In this document: one piece after another, positions 31,001-42,242 of the stretch
Layout: the number at the start of each line of letters is the position of its first letter
How positions within the stretch are numbered: position 1 is the stretch's first letter
Source of the DNA: Nemertoderma westbladi
Taxonomy: Eukaryota > Xenacoelomorpha > Nemertodermatida > Nemertodermatidae
Assembly: GCA_032718475.1 (NCBI GenBank)
Contig: JAUCBJ010007741.1
Location: forward strand, 1-42,242
Length of the DNA: 42,242 nucleotides
Direction: 5' to 3'
Translations under genes and position numbers: made by a program
The notes under the pieces: model-generated
Database searches by the model: none
Told to the model about the DNA's origin: nothing
The model's input: only the letters and a program-made list of their open reading frames with translations

Positions 31001-34000
31001 TCCTTACTTTATTCCCCCAACCACTCCTTACTTTATTTCCCCAACCACTCCTTACTTTATTCCCCCAACCACTCCTTACTTTATTCCCCCAACCACTCCT
31101 TAGTTTATCCCCCCAACCACTCCTTACTTTATTCCCCCAACCACTCCTTACTTTATTTCCCCAACCACTCCTTACTTTATTCCCCCAACCACTCCTTACT
31201 TTATTCCCCCAACCACTCCTTACTTTATTTCCCCAACCACTCCTTACTTTATTCCCCCAACCACTCCTTAGTTTATTCCCCCAACCACTCCTTACTTTAT
31301 TCCCCCAACCACTCCTTACTTTATTCCCCCAACCACTCCTTACTTTATTCCCCCAACCACTCCTTAGTTTATCCCCCCAACCACTCCTTACTTTATTTCC
31401 ATAACCACTCCTTACTTTATTACCCCAACCACTCCTTACTTTATTCCCCCAACCACTCCTTACTTTATTTCCCTAACCACTCCTTACTTTATTACCCCAA
31501 CCACTCCCTACTTTATTCCCCCAACCACTCCTTACTTTATTCCCCCATCCACTCCTTACTTTATTTCCCCAACCACTCCTTACTTTATTCCCCCAACCAC
31601 TCCTTACTTTATTTCCCCAACCACTCCTTACTTTATTCCCCCAACCACTCCTTAGTTTATCCCCCCAACCACTCCTTACTTTATTCCCCCAACCACTCCT
31701 TACTTTATTCCCCCAACCACTCCTTACTTTATTCCCCCAACCACTCCTTACTTTATTCCCCCAACCACTCCTTACTTTATTCCCCCAACCACTCCTTACT
31801 TTATTCCCCCAACCACTCCTTACTTTATTCCCCCAACCACTCCTTACTTTATTTCCCTAACCACTCCTTACTTTATTCCCCCAACCACTCCTTACTTTAT
31901 TCCCCCAACCCCTCCTTACTTTATTTCCCTAACCACTCCTTACTTTATTCCTCCAACCACTCCTTACTTTATTTCCCTAACCACTCCTTACTTTATTCCC
32001 CCAACCACTCCTTACTTTATTCCCCCAACCACTCCTTACTTTATTACCCCAACCACTCCCTACTTTATTCCCCCAACCACTCCTTACTTTATTCCCCCAA
32101 CCACTCCTTACTTTATTCCCCCAACCACTCCTTAGTTTATTCCCTCAACCCCTCCTTACTTTATTTCCCTAACCACTCCTTACTTTATTTCCCTAACCAC
32201 TCCTTACTTTATTCCCCCAACCACTCCTTACTTTATTCCCCCAACCACTCCTTAGTTTATTCCCCCAACCCCTCCTTACTTTACTTCCCTAACCATTCCT
32301 TACTTTATTCCCCCATCCACTCCTTACTTTATTTCCCCAACCACTCCTTACTTTATTCCCCCAACCACTCCTTACTTTATTTCCCCAACCACTCCTTACT
32401 TTATTCCCCCAACCACTCCTTAGTTTATCCCCCCAACCACTCCTTACTTTATTCCCCCAACCAATCCTTACTTTATTCCCCCAACCACTCCTTACTTTAT
32501 TCCTAGGTATTCTCTCCTTTATTTTATTTCCCTAACCACTCCTTACTTTATTCCTAGGTATTCTCTCCTTTGCTTTATTTCCCCAACCACTCCCTACTTT
32601 ATTTCCCCAACCACTCCCTACTTTATTCCCCCAACCAATCATTACTTTATCCCCCCAACCACTCCTTACTTTATTCCCCCAACCACTCCTTACTTCATTC
32701 CCCCAACAACTCCTTACTTTATTCCCCCAACCACTCCTTACTTCATTCCCCCAACAACTCCTTACTTTATTCCCCCAACCACTCCTTACTTTATTCCCCC
32801 AACCACTCCTTACTTTATTACCCCAACCACTCCTTACTTTATTTCCCCAACCACTCCTTACTTTATTCCCCCAACCACTCCTTACTTTATTTCCCCAACC
32901 ACTCCTTACTTTATTTTATTCCCCCAACCACTCCTTACTTTATTCCCCCAACCACTCCTTACTTTATTTTATTCCCCCAACCACTCCTTACTTTATTCCC
33001 CCAACCACTCCTTACTTTATTCCCCCAACCACTCCTTACTTTATTTTATTCCCCCAACCACTCCTTACTTTATTCCCCCAACCACTCCTTACTTTATTCC
33101 CCCAACCACTCCTTACTTTATTTTATTCCCCCAACCACTCCTTACTTTATTCCCCCAACCACTCCTTACTTTATTTTATTCCCCCAACCACTCCTTACTT
33201 TATTCCCCCAACCACTCCTTACTTTATTCCCCCAACCACTCCTTACTTTATTCCCCCAACCACTCCTTACTTTATTTTATTCCCCCAACCACTCCTTACT
33301 TTATTCCCCCAACCACTCCTTACTTTATTCCCCCAACCACTCCTTACTTTATTCCCCCAACCACTCCTTAGTTTATCCCCCCAACCACTCCTTACTTTAT
33401 TCCTAGGTATTCTCTCCTTTGCTTTATTTCCCCAACCACTCCCTACTTTATTTCCCCAACCAATCCTTACTTTATTCCCCCAACCACTCCTTACTTTATT
33501 TCCCTAACCACTCCTTACGTTATTCCTAGGGATTATCACCTTTATTTTATTTCCCCAACCACTCCCTACTTTCTTTCCCCAACCACTCCTTACTTTATTC
33601 CTAGGTATTCTCTCCTTTGCTTTATTTCCCCAACCACTCCCTACTTTATTTCCCCAACCAATCCTTACTTTATTCCCCCAACCACTCCTTACTTTATTCC
33701 CCCAACCACTCCTTACTTTATTTCCCCAACCACTCCCTACTTTCTTTCCCTAACCACTCCTTACTTTATTCCTAGGGATTCTCACCTTTATTTTATTTCC
33801 CCAACCACTCCCTACTTTATTTCCCCAACCAATCCTTACTTTATTCCCCCAACCACTCCTTACTTTATTTCCCTAACCACTCCTTACTTTATTCCTAGGG
33901 ATTCTCACCTTTATTTTATTTCCCCAACCACTCCCTACTTTCTTTCCCCAACCACTCCTTACTTTATTCCTAGGTATTCTCTCCTTTGCTTTATTTCCCC

Positions 34001-37000
34001 AACCACTCCCTACTTTATTTCCCCAACCAATCCTTACTTTATTCCCCCAACCACTCCTTACTTTATTCCCCCAACCACTCCTTACTTTATTTCCCCAACC
34101 ACTTCTTACTTTATTTCCCTAACCACTCCTTACTTTATTCCTAGGGATTCTCACCTTTATTTTATTTCCCCAACCACTCCCTACTTTCTTTCCCTAACCA
34201 CTCCTTACTTTATTCCTAGGGATTCTCACCTTTATTTTATTTCCCCAACCACTCCCTACTTTCTTTCCCCAACCACTCCTTACTTTATTCCTAGGGATTT
34301 TCTCCTTTATTTTATCCCCCCAACCACTCCTTACTTTATTCCCCCAACCCCTCCTTACTTTATTTCCCCAACCACTCCTTACTTTATTCCTAGGTATTCT
34401 CTCCTTTGCTTTATTTCCCCAACCACTCCCTACTTTATTTCCCCAACCAATCCTTACTTTATTCCCCCAACCACTCCTTACTTTATTTCCCTAACCACTC
34501 CTTACTTTATTCCTAGGGATTCTCACCTTTATTTTATTTCCCCAACCACTCCCTACTTTCTTTCCCCAACCACTCCTTACTTTATTCCTAGGGATTTTCT
34601 CCTTTATTTTATTCCCCCAACCACTCCTTACTTTATTCCCCCAACCCCTCCTTACTTTATTTCCCTAACCACTCCTTACTTTATTCCTAGGGATTCTCTC
34701 CTTTATTTTATTCCCCCAACCACTCCTTACTTTATTCCCCCAACCCCTCCTTACTTTATTCCCCCAACCACTCCTTACTTTATTCCCCCAACCACTCCTT
34801 ACTTTATTCCTAGGGATTCTCACCTTTATTTTATTTCCCCAACCACTCCCTACTTTCTTTCCCCAACCACTCCTTACTTTATTCCTAGGGATTTTCTCCT
34901 TTATTTTATTCCCCCAACCACTCCTTACTTTATTCCCCCAACCCCTCCTTACTTTATTTCCCTAACCACTCCTTACTTTATTCCTAGGGATTCTCTCCTT
35001 TATTTTATTCCCCCAACCACTCCTTACTTTATTTCCCCAACCACTCCCTACTTTCTTTCCCCAACCACTCCTTACTTTATTCCTAGGGATTTTCTCCTTT
35101 ATTTTATCCCCCCAACCACTCCTTACTTTATTCCCCCAACCACTCCTTACTTTATTCCCCCAACCACTCCTTACTTTATTCCCCCAACCACTCCTTAGTT
35201 TATCCCCCCAACCACTCCTTACTTTATTTCCATAACCACTCCTTACTTTATTCCCCCAGCCACTCCTTAGTTTATTCCCCCAACCACTCCTTACTTTATT
35301 CCCCCAACCACTCCTTACTTTATTTCCCCAACCACTCCTTACTTTATTCCCCCAACCACTCCTTAGTTTATCCCCCCAACCACTCCTTACTTTATTTCCC
35401 TAACCACTCCTTACTTTATTACCCCAACCACTCCTTACTTTATTCCCCCAACCACTCCTTACTTTATTCCCCCAACCACTCCTTACTTTATTCCCCCAAC
35501 CACTCCTTACTTTATTCCCCCAACCACTCCTTAGTTTATCCCCCCAACCACTCCCTACTTTATTCCCCCAACCACTCCTTACTTTATTCCCCCAACCACT
35601 CCTTACTTTATTTCCCTAACCACTCCTTACTTTATTCCCCCAACCACTCCTTACTTTATTCCCCCCAACCCCTCCTTACTTTATTTCCCTAACCACTCCT
35701 TACTTTATTCCTCCAACCACTCCTTACTTTATTTCCCTAACCACTCCTTACTTTATTCCCCCAACCACTCCTTACTTTATTCCCCCAACCACTCCTTACT
35801 TTATTACCCCAACCACTCCTTACTTTATTCCCCCAACCACTCCTTACTTTATTCCCCCAACCACTCCTTACTTTATTCCCCCAACCACTCCTTACTTTAT
35901 TCCCCCAACCACTCCTTAGTTTATTCCCTCAACCCCTCCTTACTTTATTTCCCTAACCACTCCTTACTTTATTTCCCTAACCACTCCTTACTTTATTCCC
36001 CCAACCACTCCTTACTTTATTCCCCCAACCACTCCTTAGTTTATTCCCCCAACCCCTCCTTACTTTACTTCCCTAACCACTCCTTACTTTATTCCCCCAT
36101 CCACTCCTTACTTTATTTCCCCAACCACTCCTTACTTTATTCCCCCAACCACTCCTTACTTTATTTCCCCAACCACTCCTTACTTTATTCCCCCAACCAC
36201 TCCTTAGTTTATCCCCCCAACCACTCCTTACTTTATTCCCCCAACCAATCCTTACTTTATTCCCCCAACCACTCCTTACTTTATTCCTAGGTATTCTCTC
36301 CTTTATTTTATTTCCCTAACCACTCCTTACTTTATTCCTAGGTATTCTCTCCTTTGCTTTATTTCCCCAACCACTCCCTACTTTATTTCCCCAACCACTC
36401 CCTACTTTATTCTCCCAACCAATCATTACTTTATCCCCCCAACCACTCCTTACTTTATTCCCCCAACCACTCCTTACTTCATTCCCCCAACAACTCCTTA
36501 CTTTATTCCCCCCAACCACTCCTTACTTCATTCCCCCAACAACTCCTTACTTTATTCCCCCAACCACTCCTTACTTTATTCCCCCAACCACTCCTTACTT
36601 TATTACCCCAACCACTCCTTACTTTATTCCCCCAACCACTCCTTACTTTATTCCCCCAACCACTCCTTACTTTATTTCCCCAACCACTCCTTACTTTATT
36701 TTATTCCCCCAACCACTCCTTACTTTATTCCCCCAACCACTCCTTACTTTATTTTATTCCCCCAACCACTCCTTACTTTATTCCCCCAACCACTCCTTAC
36801 TTTATTCCCCCAACCACTCCTTACTTTATTTTATTCCCCCAACCACTCCTTACTTTATTCCCCCAACCACTCCTTACTTTATTTTATTCCCCCAACCACT
36901 CCTTACTTTATTCCCCCAACCACTCCTTACTTTATTCCCCCAACCACTCCTTACTTTATTCCCCCAACCACTCCTTACTTTATTTTATTCCCCCAACCAC

Positions 37001-40000
37001 TCCTTACTTTATTCCCCCAACCACTCCTTACTTTATTCCCCCAACCACTCCTTACTTTATTCCCCCAACCACTCCTTAGTTTATCCCCCCAACCACTCCT
37101 TACTTTATTCCTAGGTATTCTCTCCTTTGCTTTATTTCCCCAACCACTCCCTACTTTATTTCCCCAACCAATCCTTACTTTATTCCCCCAACCACTCCTT
37201 ACTTTATTTCCCTAACCACTCCTTACTTTATTCTTAGGGATTCTTACCTTTATTTTATTTCCCCAACCACTCCCTACTTTCTTTCCCCAACCACTCCTTA
37301 CTTTATTCCTAGGTATTCTCTCCTTTGCTTTATTTCCCCAACCACTCCCTACTTTATTTCCCCAACCAATCCTTACTTTATTCCCCCAACCACTCCTTAC
37401 TTTATTCCCCCAACCACTCCTTACTTTATTTCCCCAACCACTTCTTACTTTATTTCCCTAACCACTCCTTACTTTATTCCTAGGGATTCTCACCTTTATT
37501 TTATTTCCCCAACCACTCCCTACTTTCTTTCCCTAACCACTCCTTACTTTATTCCTAGGGATTCTCACCTTTATTTTATTTCCCCAACCACTCCCTACTT
37601 TATTTCCCCAACCAATCCTTACTTTATTCCCCCAACCACTCCTTACTTTATTTCCCTAACCACTCCTTACTTTATTCCTAGGGATTCTCACCTTTATTTT
37701 ATTTCCCCAACCACTCCCTACTTTCTTTCCCCAACCACTCCTTACTTTATTCCTAGGTATTCTCTCCTTTGCTTTATTTCCCCAACCACTCCCTACTTTA
37801 TTTCCCCAACCAATCCTTACTTTATTCCCCCAACCACTCCTTACTTTATTCCCCCAACCACTCCTTAGTTTATTCCCCCAACCCCTCCTTACTTTACTTC
37901 CCTAACCACTCCTTACTTTATTCCCCCATCCACTCCTTACTTTATTTCCCCAACCACTCCTTACTTTATTCCCCCAACCACTCCTTACTTTATTTCCCCA
38001 ACCACTCCTTACTTTATTCCCCCAACCACTCCTTAGTTTATTCCCCCAACCACTCCTTACTTTAATCCCCCAACCACTCCTTACTTTATTCCCCCAACCA
38101 CTCCTTACTTTATTCCCCCAACCACTCCTTAGTTTATCCCCCCAACCACTCCTTACTTTATTCCCCCAACCACTCCTTACTTCATTCCCCCAACAACTCC
38201 TTACTTTATTCCCCCAACCACTCCTTACTTCATTCCCCCAACAACTCCTTACTTTATTCCCCCAACCACTCCTTACTTTATTCCCCCAACCACTCCTTAC
38301 TTTATTACCCCAACCACTCCTTACTTTATTTCCCCAACCACTCCTTACTTTATTCCCCCAACCACTCCTTACTTTATTTCCCCAACCACTCCTTACTTTA
38401 TTTTATTCCCCCAACCACTCCTTACTTTATTCCCCCAACCACTCCTTACTTTATTTTATTCCCCCAACCACTCCTTACTTTATTCCCCCAACCACTCCTT
38501 ACTTTATTTTATTCCCCCAACCACTCCTTACTTTATTTTATTCCCCCAACCACTCCTTACTTTATTCCCCCAACCACTCCTTACTTTATTTTATTCCCCC
38601 AACCACTCCTTACTTTATTCCCCCAACCACTCCTTACTTTATTCCCCCAACCACTCCTTACTTTATTCCCCCAACCACTCCTTACTTTATTTTATTCCCC
38701 CAACCACTCCTTACTTTATTCCCCCAACCACTCCTTACTTTATTCCCCCAACCACTCCTTACTTTATTCCCCCAACCACTCCTTAGTTTATCCCCCCAAC
38801 CACTCCTTACTTTATTCCTAGGTATTCTCTCCTTTGCTTTATTTCCCCAACCACTCCCTACTTTATTTCCCCAACCAATCCTTACTTTATTCCCCCAACC
38901 ACTCCTTACTTTATTTCCCTAACCACTCCTTACTTTATTCCTAGGGATTCTCACCTTTATTTTATTTCCCCAACCACTCCCTACTTTCTTTCCCCAACCA
39001 CTCCTTACTTTATTCCTAGGTATTCTCTCCTTTGCTTTATTTCCCCAACCACTCCCTACTTTATTTCCCCAACCAATCCTTACTTTATTCCCCCAACCAC
39101 TCCTTACTTTATTCCCCCAACCACTCCTTACTTTATTTCCCCAACCACTTCTTACTTTATTTCCCTAACCACTCCTTACTTTATTCCTAGGGATTATCAC
39201 CTTTATTTTATTTCCCCAACCACTCCCTACTTTCTTTCCCTAACCACTCCTTACTTTATTCCTAGGGATTCTCACCTTTATTTTATTTCCCCAACCACTC
39301 CCTACTTTATTTCCCCAACCAATCCTTACTTTATTCCCCCAACCACTCCTTACTTTATTTCCCTAACCACTCCTTACTTTATTCCTAGGGATTCTCACCT
39401 TTATTTTATTTCCCCAACCACTCCCTACTTTCTTTCCCCAACCACTCCTTACTTTATTCCTAGGTATTCTCTCCTTTGCTTTATTTCCCCAACCACTCCC
39501 TACTTTATTTCCCCAACCAATCCTTACTTTATTCCCCCAACCACTCCTTACTTTATTCCCCCAACCACTCCTTACTTTATTTCCCCAACCACTTCTTACT
39601 TTATTTCCCTAACCACTCCTTACTTTATTCCTAGGGATTCTCACCTTTATTTTATTTCCCCAACCACTCCCTACTTTCTTTCCCTAACCACTCCTTACTT
39701 TATTCCTAGGGATTCTCACCTTTATTTTATTTCCCCAACCACTCCCTACTTTCTTTCCCCAACCACTCCTTACTTTATTCCTAGGGATTTTCTCCTTTAT
39801 TTTATTCCCCCAACCACTCCTTACTTTATTCCCCCAACCCCTCCTTTCTTTATTTCCCCAACCACTCCTTACTTTATTCCTAGGTATTCTCTCCTTTGCT
39901 TTATTTCCCCAACCACTCCCTACTTTATTTCCCCAACCAATCCTTACTTTATTCCCCCAACCACTCCTTACTTTATTTCCCTAACCACTCCTTACTTTAT

Positions 40001-42242
40001 TCCTAGGGATTCTCACCTTTATTTTATTTCCCCAACCACTCCCTACTTTCTTTCCCCAACCACTCCTTACTTTATTCCTAGGGATTTTCTCCTTTATTTT
40101 ATTCCCCCAACCACTCCTTACTTTATTCCCCCAACCCCTCCTTACTTTATTTCCCTAACCACTCCTTACTTTATTCCTAGGGATTCTCTCCTTTATTTTA
40201 TTCCCCCAACCACTCCTTACTTTATTCACCCAACCCCTCCTTACTTTATTCCCCCAACCACTCCTTACTTTATTTCCCCAACCACTCCTTAGTTTATTCC
40301 CCCAACCACTCCTTACTTTATTTCCCTAACCACTCCTTACATTATTACCCCAACCACTCCTTACTTTATTCCCCCAACCACTCCTTACTTTATTCCCCCA
40401 ACCACTCCTTACTTTATTTCCCCAACCACTCCTTACTTTATTCCCCCAACCACTCCTTAGTTTTTCCCCCAACCACTCCTTACTTTATTCCCCCAACCAC
40501 TCCTTACTTTATTCCCCCAACCACTCCTTACTTTATTCCCCCAACCACTCCTTAGTTTATCCCCCCAACCACTCCTTACTTTATTTCCCTAACCACTCCT
40601 TACTTTATTACCCCAACCACTCCTTACTTTATTCCCCCAACCACTCCTTACTTTATTCCCCCAACCACTCCTTACTTTATTCCCCCAACCACTCCTTACT
40701 TTATTCCCCCAACCACTCCTTAGTTTATCCCCCCAACCACTCCCTACTTTATTCCCCCAACCACTCCTTACTTTATTCCCCCAACCACTCCTTACTTTAT
40801 TTCCCTAACCACTCCTTACTTTATTCCCCCAACCACTCCTTACTTTATTCCCCCCAACCCCTCCTTACTTTATTTCCCTAACCACTCCTTACTTTATTCC
40901 TCCAACCACTCCTTACTTTATTTCCCTAACCACTCCTTACTTTATTCCCCCAACCACTCCTTACTTTATTCCCCCAACCACTCCTTACTTTATTACCCCA
41001 ACCACTCCCTACTTTATTCCCCCAACCACTCCTTACTTTATTCCCCCAACCACTCCTTACTTTATTCCCCCAACCACTCCTTACTTTATTCCCCCAACCA
41101 CTCCTTACTTTATTCCCCCAACCACTCCTTAGTTTATTCCCTCAACCCCTCCTTACTTTATTTCCCTAACCACTCCTTACTTTATTTCCCTAACCACTCC
41201 TTACTTTATCCCCCCAACCACTCCTTACTTTATTCCCCCAACCACTCCTTAGTTTAATCCCCCAACCCCTCCTTACTTTACTTCCCTAACCACTCCTTAC
41301 TTTATTCCCCCATCCACTCCTTACTTTATTTCCCCAACCACTCCTTACTTTATTCCCCCAACCACTCCTTACTTTATTTCCCCAACCACTCCTTACTTTA
41401 TTCCCCCAACCACTCCTTAGTTTATCCCCCCAACCACTCCTTACTTTATTCCCCCAACCAATCCTTACTTTATTCCCCCAACCACTCCTTACTTTATTCC
41501 TAGGTATTCTCTCCTTTATTTTATTTCCCTAACCACTCCTTACTTTATTCCTAGGTATTCTCTCCTTTGCTTTATTTCCCCAACCACTCCCTACTTTATT
41601 TCCCCAACCACTCCCTACTTTATTCCCCCAACCAATCATTACTTTATCCCCCCAACCACTCCTTACTTTATTCCCCCAACCACTCCTTACTTCATTCCCC
41701 CAACAACTCCTTACTTTATTCCCCCAACCACTCCTTACTTCATTCCCCCAACAACTCCTTACTTTATTCCCCCAACCACTCCTTACTTTATTCCCCCAAC
41801 CACTCCTTACTTTATTACCCCAACCACTCGTTACTTTATTTCCCCAACCACTCCTTACTTTATTCCCCCAACCACTCCTTACTTTATTTCCCCAACCACT
41901 CCTTACTTTATTTTATTCCCCCAACCACTCCTTACTTTATTCCCCCAACCACTCCTTACTTTATTTTATTCCCCCAACCACTCCTTACTTTATTCCCCCA
42001 ACCACTCCTTACTTTATTCCCCCAACCACTCCTTACTTTATTCCCCCAACCACTCCTTACTTTATTTTATTCCCCCAACCACTCCTTACTTTATTCCCCC
42101 AACCACTCCTTACTTTATTTTATTCCCCCAACCACTCCTTACTTTATTCCCCCAACCACTCCTTACTTTATTCCCCCAACCACTCCTTACTTTATTCCCC
42201 CAACCACTCCTTATTTTATTTTATTCCCCCAACCACTCCTTA
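28018..42242 (+). repeat. 24-bp G-free satellite array, about 590 copies, running off the window
   Basis: The unit has core CCCCCAACCACTCCTTACTT plus TATT and contains no G on this strand. Frequent variants are TTTCCCC, ATTACCCC, TTTCCCTAACC, CTTAGTTT and CCCCTCC. Irregular spacers with CCTAGG (for example 28600, 32553, 33402, 34389 and 39879) separate sub-blocks. Because 24 is a multiple of three, each forward frame gives an octapeptide repeat (such as LFPQPLLT or SPNHSLLY), which explains the open frames; none is a credible gene. Large duplicated blocks are visible: CCTAGG patterns at 37110-37752 recur at 38817-39459, offset 1707. The array may lie within the SLC7 intron. Confidence 0.97.

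Noticed and set aside
32570-38065. 278-, 241- and 98-codon frames in the distal array
   Set aside because: Also satellite translation; their starts fall in the irregular CCTAGG spacer (TTTGCTTTA) rather than at an ATG.
28018-42242. CRISPR array
   Set aside because: The units are contiguous without unique spacers, and the window is eukaryotic.
28018-42242. Telomeric repeat or stable G-quadruplex array
   Set aside because: The 24-base unit is not a telomere motif, and only one G-run per 24 bases on the minus strand leaves loops of about 19 bases, too long for strong quadruplexes.

Overview
This window is animal nuclear DNA: coding exons have GT-AG introns and strong Kozak starts, the spacers are AT-rich, and transposon debris, tRNA-derived SINEs and satellite DNA make up most of the length. 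The palindromic octamer TAGGCCTA occurs nine times in about 22 kb of non-satellite DNA (about 0.3 expected), a habit I associate with echinoderm and related marine deuterostome genomes. I infer an echinoderm-like animal without certainty about the species.

Layout. 1-6000 is a graveyard of repeats: a small hAT-like MITE with an 8-bp target duplication (1296-1555), an unassigned ORF with a paired-cysteine motif (2429-2770), and three or more copies of a modular dispersed repeat with internal G-tracts. 6110-9010 is the best gene: an intronless, full-length DPY19L1-like C-mannosyltransferase (740 aa) with a candidate 102-bp intron in its 5' UTR. From 9093 to 14490 follows a 37-bp satellite (about 145 copies), whose long open frames are artefacts of the repeat. 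15220-17335 holds foldback repeats and a twelve-copy 74-bp tandem array. 19172-19814 is a two-exon gene for a small secreted cysteine-rich precursor with eight cysteines, which is missed if the exons are not joined. 19970-25220 contains several hairpin elements and MITEs, a 17-bp CpG-rich minisatellite, a broken non-LTR reverse transcriptase with a second retroelement tail nested in it, a possible transmembrane exon, a hammerhead-like motif and a second copy of the hAT-like MITE. 25716-26193 is the first coding exon of an SLC7 (LAT-type) amino acid transporter light chain. From 28018 to the window edge runs a 24-bp satellite (about 590 copies, at least 14.2 kb).

The protein genes have unrelated jobs: protein C-mannosylation in the ER, a secreted peptide, and amino acid exchange with an SLC3 heavy chain. 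There is no operon logic. The most striking signal is the 24-bp satellite. Its + strand consensus has no G at all (798 consecutive G-free bases at 32573-33370), so it has no GT/AG splice sites and no ATG, while the opposite strand carries AATAAA in nearly every unit. If the transporter continues beyond the array, this satellite lies in its intron in the orientation least likely to disturb the transcript.
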